Shown one piece after another: positions 9,137 through 18,504 of a DNA stretch of 64,000 nt. The notes beneath the pieces are model-generated. The model saw nothing but the letters and a program-made list of their open reading frames with translations, was not told the DNA's origin and did not search any database. The position numbers and the translations under genes were made by a program. Every line of letters starts with the position of its first letter. The first letter of the stretch is position 1. Source of the DNA: UBA987 sp002292105 (GTDB lineage: Bacteria > Bacteroidota > Bacteroidia > NS11-12g > UBA9320); NCBI GenBank assembly GCA_943846675.1, contig OX044357.1:124001-188000 (forward strand), in the 5' to 3' direction.

Positions 9137-9718
9137 ATGAAAGTAGTTATATTATCTGGAACGTCGAGAAAGGGCAACAACACCATTCGGGTTGCAAAAG
9201 CCATCAATGCTTTACATAAGTCATTGAGCCACGAAAGCACCATCGTAGACTTCCGGTCATATGACCTGCCTTTTTTTAATGGTGAGCCTGTTGATGACGC
9301 AAAACCTACACCTTTTCGTGAAAATCTTTTAACCGCCTGGGCTGAAGCAGATTTAGTTTACATTCTGAGCCCTGAATACAACTGGCTTATCTCTCCTGAA
9401 CTAGCCAATATGGCCAACCATTATAGCGGAGGCGCTCATAAAGCATTGTATGACAATAAGGTATTTGCTTTTGTTGGTGTTAGCTCTGGAATTGGTGGGC
9501 GACTGCCAACCATGCAATTGTCTTCCGTATTTGAAAAGCTAATATTTTTCTTGGGTGGACAAGCTGTATGTTCACCAAATAAATTTGAATCGCATTACAC
9601 CCCAGCCGAATTAGACGAAAATGGTCAATTCATTAAAGAAAGTGGTTATGCTAAACGGTTACAAAGTTTTGTGGAATATAGCGCCAAGTTGTGTAAACGG
9701 TTTACTGGTGTAGCCTAA
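9137..9718 (+). CDS. NAD(P)H-dependent FMN reductase family protein
   Basis: This 193-residue flavodoxin-fold protein starts VVILSGTSRKGNN, the phosphate-binding loop of the NADPH-dependent FMN reductase family. It also has the characteristic ILSPEYNW motif at about residue 77 and GVSSGIGGR at about 112. These enzymes reduce FMN, quinones or azo compounds using NAD(P)H in the cytoplasm. It is the last gene of the tyrS operon. Confidence 0.88.
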   Translation: MKVVILSGTSRKGNNTIRVAKAINALHKSLSHESTIVDFRSYDLPFFNGEPVDDAKPTPFRENLLTAWAEADLVYILSPEYNWLISPELANMANHYSGGAHKALYDNKVFAFVGVSSGIGGRLPTMQLSSVFEKLIFFLGGQAVCSPNKFESHYTPAELDENGQFIKESGYAKRLQSFVEYSAKLCKRFTGVA

Positions 9719-9786
9719 GGCATTGCACCCAATTGGTTCTGGGTAGTGTAAAAATACCAAATCACGTCTTTTCTTTTTTTAAAGTA

Positions 9787-9819
9787 TTTGAATAATCCAT
9801 AGATTGCGCTTTACTTTTA
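9787..9819 (+). promoter_or_regulatory. Putative promoter of the large T9SS gene
   Basis: TTTG at 9787-9790, a 21-bp spacer and TACTTTTA at 9812-9819 resemble the Bacteroidota promoter with one off-consensus base. It lies 49 bp before the ATG at 9869, and that position supports the ATG over an in-frame TTG at 9848. Confidence 0.45.
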
Positions 9820-9868
9820 ACTACGCCTCTTTGAGGCCTTAGTTAATTTGAAAAAGAACAACTTAAAT

Positions 9869-12796
9869 ATGAAAAAATCGATAGGATTAATTGCACTCGT
9901 GCTAGGCTTATTTTCTTCTGTTTTCGCTCAAGAAAACCTCTTTCAACGAACCATTGGTGGCTCAAAGGCAGAAAATAGTTACGCCGTTGAGCGTGCGCTT
10001 GATGGCGGGTACATTAGCGTTGGGTACACTGAAAGCTATGGAAAAGGTAAAAAAGACATGCTGGTTGTGAAGACTGATGGCATGGGCCAGGTTGAATGGT
10101 CGAACGCATATGGTGAAAGTGGCGACGACGTAGCATGGAATGTAACAGTGGCAAATGATTCGGGTTATGTCGTGATTGGTAGCTCAACATCGTATAAAAC
10201 CAACGGCGACGCCATTGCAGTAAAATTAGATAAGTCTGGAAGAGTTCAATGGGCACGCACTATCGCTTCCGACAGTTTAGAGGATGGTTACAATGTTATC
10301 CGCTCTCTGTACAGTAACGGTTATTACATAACTGGATACGTTAAAAATGATTCAAATGCTGACCAGGGTTTCCTTGCGAAACTAGGAACTGGCGGTAACG
10401 TAAGATGGTATAAAACCTTTGGTAGTCCTGGAAACGAAGAAGCGTATGGTTTAGCAGAAGACAACCGAGGAAATGTGATTATCACAGGCCAAACTACCTA
10501 CGACAGCATTACCAACGGTGGGTTAACGGGTAGCTCAGGAACTTCGGATGCATTTATTGCAAAGTTTGACTCAACAGGTGGCTTCAAATGGATGAAAACA
10601 TACGGTTCTACCTCCGATGACGCAGGTTGGGACATTAAAGTTGATCGAAACACGTACATCCTTACTGGTTGGACAAAGGCCGTAAGTGCTGGAGACAATG
10701 ACATGTTCGTTATGACATGCGACACTTCTGGAAATTCAATCGATGCACAAGCTATTGGTACTATGGGAGAAGATAGAGGCTTTGACGTAGTAATAAAACC
10801 AGCCAATGCAGGGTTCTCTGTTGTTGGATATGCAGAATCGCAAGCGGGTGATCGACAAGTTCTTTATTGTGATTTTAACTCTTCAGGTACGCTGAGCAAC
10901 TCCGTATTTTTGGGAGGGTCATCCAGAGATGGTCACTGGCCCACAGATATTGCAAATTCTGGCGACGGTGGATTTGTGGTTTTATCGACATCGAGATCCT
11001 TTAATACATCGAGTAACGATGATTTGTATCTCGCTAAAATTAGAAAAGATGGTTCTACCATATGTAATTCTAGTGTAGACCCAATTAACACTTTCGGTAT
11101 CAATTTAAGCAGTACCTCTTTTGGTGGTGCGTTGGTTGGTTTAACAACGCTAACACCTGCTGTAAGCCGAACAACAATATCTTCCATAGGTGATTCAACC
11201 TTATGCTGCAAACTTTCAGCGGCGTTACCTAAAACTCAATTAGAAGTATGTGCGGGACAAAATATTAATTTAGGTGACAACGGAATTCGTGGAATTAACT
11301 ATTCGTGGAAAGACGGAAACGGTAAAGAATTTAGTAAAAAAGCAAACCCTTCCGTATCACCTGCTGTGACCACCACCTATAAACTTGTTGTTACTTCAGA
11401 TGATCAAGCATGCGGATCTGACTCTACTACTGTAACAGTAACCGTTAATCAGTTTTTAACTGAAGACTTGGCAAGAGATACGAGTTTTTGCGATGGAGAT
11501 TCGGCAACAATTGTAGGATCTAAAAACCTTATCGCTTACTTGTGGCAAGGCACACATGTAAATACCAATAGCAGATCTTTTAAAGTTAAGAAATCCGATA
11601 CCATATATTTTGCTGGTATTGACGGAAATAGTTGTACGTATAAAGACACCATGGTTGTCCATGTAAATAATTTGCCAATGTTTAACCTTGGTAGTGACAC
11701 GACCATTTGTGAGTCACTAGCCATTGAATTAACTGGACCTGCCAACATGAAAACCTACAATTGGAATAGTGGAGAAGGTTCGTCACAAACTTTTAAAACA
11801 GCAGTAGAAAAAACACACAGCCTTGTTGTTGTAGATACAAATGGCTGCACGTATTCAGATCAAATCACGTTATTAACCAACCCTTCTTCGCCTTTTAGTT
11901 TAGGTGCTGACGATACTTTTTGTATGGGTGCGACCTATACCATTTTAGGGCCTGGTGCATTATCTGGATATATTTGGAATGATACGGCGTCAACTTTACA
12001 AAACATTCGGGTTTCGAGTGCTGGATCATATCACTTGACCGCATTCAACAGTTTTGGTTGTCCTTCTTCAGACACAATAATGCTTACAACAAGAAGCCAA
12101 CCAACATTTAGCTTGGGTAGCGATTTTGGTCTTTGTGCTGGTTCGAGTAGATATTTAGTTGGACCTAAAGATATGACAACCTATAAGTGGAGTAACAACT
12201 CCAGTAATGATTCATTATTGATAAACACTTCTGGAAACTATTGGTTAAAAGTTACAGATGAATTTACCTGTTCATATACAGATTCTATAAACGTAAGCAA
12301 TGTATCATTGCCTGTAATCTCGTTAGGCGCTGACACCGTAATATGCATTGGTGATTCTTTAGAATTAAGCCCGGGAAGTGGTTATGCCTCCTACGATTGG
12401 AGTACGTCTGAAACCACTGAAATTATTTATGTAACGAGTAAGGGAACTTATACGGTTACGGTTGCAGATCAAAACGGCTGCGAGGGTTCAGCTTCAATCA
12501 ATGTTGACACCATGACGTGTAATAACGCTATTGAAAAATTGAGCGTTTCTTCCTTACGTGTATTCCCTAACCCAGCAACAGACCACATCGTTGTGACGTT
12601 CGATTCAAAATCGACAGATCAACTGACTACGCGTATAACAGATATTTCAGGCAAAGTGATTCAAGAAGAATTGTTCTCAACATATCCTGGTGAAAATCAG
12701 ATGACCCTTAAGTTATCAGACATATCATCAGGTCAATATTTCTTATGGTTGGGCAATTCGAATGGATCAACAACGTTAAAAATTGTAGTTGAGTAA
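9869..12796 (+). CDS. Large secreted T9SS protein with repeated SLG/Ig-like domains
   Basis: The protein (975 residues from the ATG at 9869) has a signal peptide (MKKSIGLIALVLGLFSSVFAQ). An N-terminal region of about 400 residues is rich in propeller-like repeats (GGYISVGYTES, GNVIITGQTT, NTYILTGWTK). Then come about six repeats of roughly 80 residues with the pattern LGxDTxxC followed by a YxW strand, for example FNLGSDTTIC, FSLGADDTFC and ISLGADTVIC. The final 85 residues (LRVFPNPATDHIVV) are a T9SS type A sorting domain. It is probably a cell-surface adhesin-like protein. A TTG at 9848 could extend the frame by 7 residues, but the signal peptide and putative promoter favour the ATG. gldA follows after 8 bp. 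Confidence 0.88.
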   Translation: MKKSIGLIALVLGLFSSVFAQENLFQRTIGGSKAENSYAVERALDGGYISVGYTESYGKGKKDMLVVKTDGMGQVEWSNAYGESGDDVAWNVTVANDSGYVVIGSSTSYKTNGDAIAVKLDKSGRVQWARTIASDSLEDGYNVIRSLYSNGYYITGYVKNDSNADQGFLAKLGTGGNVRWYKTFGSPGNEEAYGLAEDNRGNVIITGQTTYDSITNGGLTGSSGTSDAFIAKFDSTGGFKWMKTYGSTSDDAGWDIKVDRNTYILTGWTKAVSAGDNDMFVMTCDTSGNSIDAQAIGTMGEDRGFDVVIKPANAGFSVVGYAESQAGDRQVLYCDFNSSGTLSNSVFLGGSSRDGHWPTDIANSGDGGFVVLSTSRSFNTSSNDDLYLAKIRKDGSTICNSSVDPINTFGINLSSTSFGGALVGLTTLTPAVSRTTISSIGDSTLCCKLSAALPKTQLEVCAGQNINLGDNGIRGINYSWKDGNGKEFSKKANPSVSPAVTTTYKLVVTSDDQACGSDSTTVTVTVNQFLTEDLARDTSFCDGDSATIVGSKNLIAYLWQGTHVNTNSRSFKVKKSDTIYFAGIDGNSCTYKDTMVVHVNNLPMFNLGSDTTICESLAIELTGPANMKTYNWNSGEGSSQTFKTAVEKTHSLVVVDTNGCTYSDQITLLTNPSSPFSLGADDTFCMGATYTILGPGALSGYIWNDTASTLQNIRVSSAGSYHLTAFNSFGCPSSDTIMLTTRSQPTFSLGSDFGLCAGSSRYLVGPKDMTTYKWSNNSSNDSLLINTSGNYWLKVTDEFTCSYTDSINVSNVSLPVISLGADTVICIGDSLELSPGSGYASYDWSTSETTEIIYVTSKGTYTVTVADQNGCEGSASINVDTMTCNNAIEKLSVSSLRVFPNPATDHIVVTFDSKSTDQLTTRITDISGKVIQEELFSTYPGENQMTLKLSDISSGQYFLWLGNSNGSTTLKIVVE

Positions 12797-12804
12797 CATT
12801 CTAC

Positions 12805-13710
12805 ATGTCAATTGAAGTAAACAAGCTTTCGAAAAAATACGGTAACCAATGGGCCGTTAGCGATGTTTCTTTCAATATCCCAACTGGCCAAGTTGTGGGA
12901 TTCTTGGGTCCAAACGGTGCAGGAAAAAGTACGACAATGAAAATGTTGACGTGTTTTATTAGCCCGACTTCAGGGTCTGCAAAAATTTCCGGGCTATCCG
13001 TGGGCGTAGACGACTTAGCCATCAGGCGTGAAATTGGATATCTACCAGAGCACAATCCACTGTATTTTGATATGTATGTCAAAGAATATCTTGGATTTGT
13101 AGCTAACCTATGCGGCATCACTAAACATGTAACCAAACGAGTAGACGAAATGATTGCGCGAACAGGTTTAGAGCGCGAGCAAACAAAAAAGATTGGAACC
13201 TTATCAAAAGGGTATAAGCAACGGGTAGGCATGGCACAAGCCCTTATGAATGATCCCAAAGTGTTGGTTTTGGACGAGCCAACTTCTGGTCTTGACCCAA
13301 ACCAAATTTCTGAAATCCGTAACTTAATACGTGAAATTGGTGAGGAAAGGACGGTGTTGCTATCAACCCATATTATGCAAGAAGTGGAGGCAATGTGTAG
13401 CCGGGTAATTATCCTTAATCAAGGAAAACTTGTAGCAGATGATAGCATTGAGCGCTTGCAACAACAAAACAGAAAAGGCAAAACCCTTGTCGTCAAGTTT
13501 AAAAATCCTGTAAAACAATCAGCGCTAGAATCTTTGAAAGGCATATCGGCAGTAGAATCTTTACAAGAAAATAGGTTTCGGTTAACCACTATTACCGACG
13601 ATATACAAGAACAGCTTTTTGCTTTCGCAGTGGCAAGCAAAAATGTATTGCTCGAACAAAAAGAAGAAGAGCGCAGTTTAGAAAACGTATTTAGAGCCCT
13701 AACCAATTAA
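12805..13710 (+). CDS. gldA: Gliding motility ABC transporter ATP-binding protein GldA
   Basis: This 301-residue protein is an ABC ATPase: Walker A GPNGAGKST (about residues 35-43), an ABC signature-like segment LSKGYKQRVGMAQAL (about 134), Walker B VLVLDEPTSGLDP and the switch histidine STHIMQEVE. In Flavobacterium, GldA works with GldF and GldG as an ABC transporter needed for gliding. The genes for both partners follow with a 1-bp gap and a 7-bp overlap, which makes the assignment firm. Confidence 0.92.
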   Translation: MSIEVNKLSKKYGNQWAVSDVSFNIPTGQVVGFLGPNGAGKSTTMKMLTCFISPTSGSAKISGLSVGVDDLAIRREIGYLPEHNPLYFDMYVKEYLGFVANLCGITKHVTKRVDEMIARTGLEREQTKKIGTLSKGYKQRVGMAQALMNDPKVLVLDEPTSGLDPNQISEIRNLIREIGEERTVLLSTHIMQEVEAMCSRVIILNQGKLVADDSIERLQQQNRKGKTLVVKFKNPVKQSALESLKGISAVESLQENRFRLTTITDDIQEQLFAFAVASKNVLLEQKEEERSLENVFRALTN

Positions 13711-13711
13711 C

Positions 13712-14440
13712 ATGCTGAGTATACTCAAAAAGGAAATACGAAGCTTTCTTAGCTCCCTGATTGCCTATGTTGTTGTGGCGGTATTTTTACTTGCCATTGG
13801 CTTGTTTATGTGGGTGTATAAAGATACCAATGCCCTAGATTATGGTTCCGCAAGTTTGGAAACCTTATTTATGATGGCCCCTTGGGTCTTTATCTTTCTC
13901 GTTTCCGCCATAACCATGCGGTCGTTTGCTGAAGAAAAGAAAGCGGGCACAATTGAGTTGTTAACGACCCATCCGATTTCAGATTGGAACATCATTCTCG
14001 GAAAGTTTTTAGGTGCATTATGCCTCGTTGTTTTTGCGTTAGTGCCTACGCTTTTATACTACTATACCATTCATAAGCTTGGGAGTCCTGTTGGCAATAT
14101 CGATACCGGTGCCATGTGGGGTTCATACATCGGCTTATTATTTCTTGGTGGTTGTTACGTAAGTGTTGGACTTTTTGCTTCTTCACTCACAGAAAATCAA
14201 ATTGTAGCGTTTGTCGTGTCTACCTTTCTTTGCTTCGTTACGTTTTCTGTAATCGGGCAAGTAAGCGGATTGCTAGACACAGGTACTGCCAATTATTACC
14301 TCGAGTGGTTAGGTATCGAATATCATTACCAGTCTATTAGCCGAGGAGTTGTAGACACACGTGATTTGAGTTATTTCTTAGGCTTCATTGCTTTCTTTCT
14401 AGGTTTAACTAAGCTTTCATTTGGTAGAAGAAAATGGTAG
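13712..14440 (+). CDS. gldF: Gliding motility ABC transporter permease GldF
   Basis: This 242-residue ABC-2 type permease has about six membrane segments. The family block TMRSFAEEKKAGTIELLTTHPISDW lies between the second and third (it starts near residue 68). It is predicted to form the membrane channel of the Gld ABC transporter together with GldG, powered by GldA. The gene sits between gldA and gldG. Confidence 0.92.
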   Translation: MLSILKKEIRSFLSSLIAYVVVAVFLLAIGLFMWVYKDTNALDYGSASLETLFMMAPWVFIFLVSAITMRSFAEEKKAGTIELLTTHPISDWNIILGKFLGALCLVVFALVPTLLYYYTIHKLGSPVGNIDTGAMWGSYIGLLFLGGCYVSVGLFASSLTENQIVAFVVSTFLCFVTFSVIGQVSGLLDTGTANYYLEWLGIEYHYQSISRGVVDTRDLSYFLGFIAFFLGLTKLSFGRRKW

Positions 14441-16230
14441 GTAACAAAAAATCTTCTGGCCAATTTGGGGTGAAACAAAAGCACATTTGGCAGTTTCTAA
14501 TTCTTGCTGCTGCAATTTTGGTAGTAAATGTGGCTGCGGATAGTTTTTACAAAAGGTTTGATCTAACGAAGGAAAAAAGATACACACTATCTCAAACCAC
14601 ACATGATTTAGTCGACAAACTTGACGAACCCATTTACGTTCAAATATTTTTAGATGGTGAATTTCCTCAGGAATACAGAAGACTAAGAAACGCAACGCAA
14701 GATTTATTAAACGAATACCAACACATTGGTGATGGTCGAATTATTTACCGTTTCGAAGATTTACTTACCGACAAACCCATTAAGGAGAAAGACGACATTC
14801 TGAAACAGCTTAGTTCCAAAGGGGTACAAATCACCCGACCTGAAATTGGACAAGATCAAGCCACGTCAGAAAAGTTTATTATACCCGGTGGTTTAGTCAA
14901 TTATAAGGGTAAAGAGTATCCGTTAAACTTGCTTAAACGTGAATTCGGTCAACCACTGGAAGAAGACATCAATGGTAGTATTGAGTTACTCGAATACGAA
15001 ATCGGAAATGTGATTAGAAAATGTGTAGTAGATCGCGAAATAAAAATAGCATTTACACAAGGTCATGGGGAACTTGAGCCCATTTACTTGGCCGACATTA
15101 CACAATCCTTAGAAGAGTTTTACTCGGTCGAAGGTTTGAATATCAATCTAACAGACACGGCCTGTAGTAAGCAGTTTCTTTCTCAAATCAGTGCGGATCC
15201 AGACAAAGCTGGAGAGATTCTATTAAATGGTGTCATGAACCAAATGAACACCTATCAAGCACTTATTATTGCCAAGCCCCGTATTAGCTTTTTGGATGAA
15301 GAGTTATTTCTGCTTGACCAATATGTTATGAACGGAGGCAAGTTGATTTGGCTTGCAGAACCGTTGATCGCAGAAATGGATAGTGTAGCCAAATACGGGT
15401 CCATTATGACGGCGGATTACAATTTGAATGTAAATGATTTACTCTTTAGGTATGGCGTACGCATAAATCCAAGTCTTATTCAAGACCTAAATTGTCATGG
15501 TATTCCTGTGTTAGCCAAAGGGGCTAGCGGACAACCCGGCTTTTTACATTGGCTTTTCTATCCCATCTTCGCCCCGGAAGGTGAGCACCCGATTATCAGA
15601 AACATGACCTCTGTTTGGGGCAGGTTTGCGGCAGGAATTGATACTTTGCCTAATTCTAATGCCAAAAAAACCGTTTTACTTCAATCTTCCTCCACCAGTC
15701 GAATTGCGAACAATCCGGTCAATGTATCGCTGGAACTGCTAAGTTTAAAGCCAACACCCGAAATGTTCCGTCACCCAGATAATATCGCAGCGGTATTGGT
15801 CGAAGGACAGTTTAAGTCGTTATATGCGCATAGACGATCAATGAAACAACGCAGTCCGATACCTTTTAAATCGAGTATAGCGGATAACGCAATGATTGTT
15901 ATTTCTGATGGTGACTTAATCGCAAATCAAACGGACAAAGAAAAAAAACAAGTGTACCCACTGGGTTACGATAAATACGCCTCTAAAGCGTTTAAAGAAC
16001 CCGTTGAATTTGCCAACAAAAAATTCTTCTTAAACTGTGTTGACTACCTCTGTGACGAATCTAACTTGATAGATGTAAGGTCTAAGAAAATTGAGCTTCG
16101 TTTGCTAGACAAAGGGAAGGTACAAAAGGAAAAAACCAAATGGCAACTGATTAACATGGTCTTACCACTTGTATTGTTGTTCATTTTTGGTTTGTTAAAT
16201 GCGTGGATTCGTAAACGCAAATACGCTTAA
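14434..16230 (+). CDS. gldG: Gliding motility-associated ABC transporter substrate-binding protein GldG
   Basis: The 598-residue protein has a membrane segment near the N-terminus (about residues 17-38), a large GldG/ABC-type periplasmic domain beginning with FDLTKEKRYTLSQTTHDLV, and a C-terminal membrane anchor (about 570-592, MVLPLVLLFIFGLLNAWI). That topology and length fit GldG. It overlaps gldF by 7 bp, so the two subunits are probably translationally coupled. Confidence 0.92.
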   Translation: MVGNKKSSGQFGVKQKHIWQFLILAAAILVVNVAADSFYKRFDLTKEKRYTLSQTTHDLVDKLDEPIYVQIFLDGEFPQEYRRLRNATQDLLNEYQHIGDGRIIYRFEDLLTDKPIKEKDDILKQLSSKGVQITRPEIGQDQATSEKFIIPGGLVNYKGKEYPLNLLKREFGQPLEEDINGSIELLEYEIGNVIRKCVVDREIKIAFTQGHGELEPIYLADITQSLEEFYSVEGLNINLTDTACSKQFLSQISADPDKAGEILLNGVMNQMNTYQALIIAKPRISFLDEELFLLDQYVMNGGKLIWLAEPLIAEMDSVAKYGSIMTADYNLNVNDLLFRYGVRINPSLIQDLNCHGIPVLAKGASGQPGFLHWLFYPIFAPEGEHPIIRNMTSVWGRFAAGIDTLPNSNAKKTVLLQSSSTSRIANNPVNVSLELLSLKPTPEMFRHPDNIAAVLVEGQFKSLYAHRRSMKQRSPIPFKSSIADNAMIVISDGDLIANQTDKEKKQVYPLGYDKYASKAFKEPVEFANKKFFLNCVDYLCDESNLIDVRSKKIELRLLDKGKVQKEKTKWQLINMVLPLVLLFIFGLLNAWIRKRKYA

Positions 16231-16271
16231 CCGCCATTCGTCAAAGGAAATCCTCCACTCATGAATGCCAA

Positions 16272-16302
16272 TTGGCATTACCGTTTTCGGTCCTTATCTT
16301 TG
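16272..16302 (+). promoter_or_regulatory. Promoter that fixes the start of the small gene at 16328
   Basis: TTG at 16272-16274, a 20-bp spacer and TATCTTTG at 16295-16302 fit the Bacteroidota consensus. Transcription would begin at about 16309, after the ATG at 16307, so the in-frame ATG at 16328 is the likely start. Confidence 0.65.
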
Positions 16303-16327
16303 AACTATGCAGCTTTCTCGGGTTAAA

Positions 16328-16642
16328 ATGGGTCGACGAAATAACAAACGATTTAATTATCGTCCGCGTTATTACGACGAGCAAAAAGAAGATTTACAAA
16401 ATCGAGTAGAACAAATTACAGCAGAAGTTACAGGCAACTATAGTGCAGAGGGTAGTAAGAAAAGACTTCAAAGTGCCTTTAAAAATAGAGGTCATCAACC
16501 GTTAGACGCGTCATCGCAACAACAACGACTGGTTTCGAGGGTACGTTTCTTACTGATTGCGGCAATCCTTGGTTCTCTTGCATATCTCGCATTTTACACG
16601 GATACAATCGATGTCATCTTCGAGGGCTTTAAGCAAGGCTAA
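16328..16642 (+). CDS. Small basic protein with a C-terminal membrane segment
   Basis: I do not recognise a specific family. The 104-residue protein begins GRRNNKRFNYRPRYYDE, a very basic, Arg/Tyr-rich N-terminus, followed by a mainly helical middle and one membrane segment (about residues 74-92, FLLIAAILGSLAYLAFYT) with only a few residues after it. It would be a tail-anchored protein with its basic domain in the cytoplasm. An upstream ATG at 16307 is in frame but lies before the predicted transcription start. mutL follows 45 bp downstream. Confidence 0.7.
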   Translation: MGRRNNKRFNYRPRYYDEQKEDLQNRVEQITAEVTGNYSAEGSKKRLQSAFKNRGHQPLDASSQQQRLVSRVRFLLIAAILGSLAYLAFYTDTIDVIFEGFKQG

Positions 16643-16687
16643 GTCTTCATATACCACAGAATTAAAGTATCTTCGAGGCGTTCAAGA

Positions 16688-18499
16688 ATGCCTGATTTTA
16701 TACGTTTACTTCCAGAATCTATTGCCAATCAAATAGCTGCCGGCGAGGTCGTTCAGCGCCCTGCGTCTGTGGTAAAAGAAATGCTTGAAAACAGCTTTGA
16801 TGCGGGAGCAAATGAAATAACGTTGGTGTTTCGAGATGGCGGACAAACCTTGTTGCAAATTATTGATGACGGGGTTGGTATGAGCGACACAGACGCTCGA
16901 ATGTGCTGGGAACGTCATGCCACATCTAAAATTAAAAAAACCGAAGACCTATTTAACCTATCCACTTTTGGTTTTCGAGGCGAAGCACTAGCCAGTATCG
17001 CTGCTGTGTCTCAAGTTGAAATGAAGACCAAAAGAGAGGAAGACGCGTTAGGAAGTCATATCATCATAGAGGCCTCTGAAGTAAAGAAACAAGAACCTGT
17101 TTCTATGACTACAGGAACATCCATTTCGGTTAAAAACCTCTTTTATAACATCCCCGTCAGACGAAACTTTTTAAAGTCTGTTTCGGTGGAAACCAAGTAC
17201 ATCATTGAAGCTTTTCAGCGAATGGCCATTAGTCGTCCTGATGTTAAAATGAACTTGTTCAATGGCAAAAACGAAGTTTATCAACTATCCAAAACCTCGT
17301 TAAAACAAAGAATTGAAGACATCCTTGTTAAATCAAAAAAAGGACATTTACTCGAGGTTAGTGAACAAACCGAAATCGTTAGCATCGATGGATTTGTTGG
17401 CAGTCCTGAACTCGCAAAAAAGACACGCGGCAATCAATTTCTGTATGTAAACGGTCGCTTTATCAAAGAGCCTTACTTTCATCATGCGATTGCCAACGCA
17501 TACACCGACATCATAGAACCGGATCACCACCCTTTTTATGTTTTATTCCTGAAGATTGATCCACAAAAAATTGATGTTAATGTGCACCCTACCAAAACGG
17601 AAGTAAAATTTGAAGAGTCGCGGCCTATTTACCAAATCATAAAAAGTGTAATAACAAAGGCTTTAAGTGGCTATAATAGCACCCCAGAATTGGACACGAA
17701 TGCTTTTCTGCCAAATTTTGATCGTCCTGATGTCAACCCACACAAAACGGTAGCACCACCGCAGATAAAAACGCAATCCGGTTACAACCCTTTTATCAAT
17801 GAGTCTGTCAAAAAGAAAAACGAAACTGCTTGGGAAAAACTTTATGAACCTTTTAGGGATTACCAAGTTAATACTAAAGAGGTAAAGCAACGTCAGACAG
17901 AAATTTCTGCATTTACGTCGAATGAGCGAAACGTAGAGGTAGGATTATCGTTTCAGGTATACAGCAATTATATTGTTTGTATGGTAAATAAGCAGTTGTA
18001 CTTAATGGACCAAAAACGAGCACATGAGCGCGTGTTGTTTGAGAAGTATAAACAACAACTATTGGCGAGTAATGTGCCAAGCCAGCAACTGTTATTTCCA
18101 AGGACTATTGAGTTGCAACCTGCTGATTTTGAAATTATGCAATCCTTACTCAACGACATAAACCTGTTGGGCTTTGATGTAAGTGTGTTTGGCAAAAATA
18201 CCATCATTGTTAATGGTACACCCGCAGATATTTCGAAGGGAGAGGAAAAGGAAATACTAGAAGGAATATTGGAAAACTATAAATTAAATGAACAATCTTT
18301 ACGTTTAGATAAGCGGGAAAATTTAGCGCGATCTATGGCTCGAAATGCTGGTATTCAGGGTGGTACAGTTTTAGAACAAGAGCAAATTAAGCAATTGGCC
18401 GTTGACCTTTTTTCTTGTACCGAACCCAAATACACACCAAATGGTAAGCGTACTTTTGTTACCATGAGCCAAAGTGACTTAACGGAATTATTTGAATAA
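16688..18499 (+). CDS. mutL: DNA mismatch repair protein MutL
   Basis: MutL links mismatch recognition by MutS to strand excision. The 603-residue protein shows the GHKL ATPase motifs ENSFDAGANEI (about residue 34), DDGVGM, GFRGEALASIAAVS and TGTSISVKNLFYNIPVRR, and a C-terminal dimerisation domain. The metal-binding motif of MutL endonucleases, DQHA(X)2E(X)4E, appears here as DQKRAHERVLFE, with Lys replacing His. The C-terminal CPHGRP-like site reads TPNGKR. The acidic residues are kept, so I cannot say whether nicking activity is lost. Confidence 0.95.
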   Translation: MPDFIRLLPESIANQIAAGEVVQRPASVVKEMLENSFDAGANEITLVFRDGGQTLLQIIDDGVGMSDTDARMCWERHATSKIKKTEDLFNLSTFGFRGEALASIAAVSQVEMKTKREEDALGSHIIIEASEVKKQEPVSMTTGTSISVKNLFYNIPVRRNFLKSVSVETKYIIEAFQRMAISRPDVKMNLFNGKNEVYQLSKTSLKQRIEDILVKSKKGHLLEVSEQTEIVSIDGFVGSPELAKKTRGNQFLYVNGRFIKEPYFHHAIANAYTDIIEPDHHPFYVLFLKIDPQKIDVNVHPTKTEVKFEESRPIYQIIKSVITKALSGYNSTPELDTNAFLPNFDRPDVNPHKTVAPPQIKTQSGYNPFINESVKKKNETAWEKLYEPFRDYQVNTKEVKQRQTEISAFTSNERNVEVGLSFQVYSNYIVCMVNKQLYLMDQKRAHERVLFEKYKQQLLASNVPSQQLLFPRTIELQPADFEIMQSLLNDINLLGFDVSVFGKNTIIVNGTPADISKGEEKEILEGILENYKLNEQSLRLDKRENLARSMARNAGIQGGTVLEQEQIKQLAVDLFSCTEPKYTPNGKRTFVTMSQSDLTELFE

Positions 18500-18504
18500 A
18501 CACT

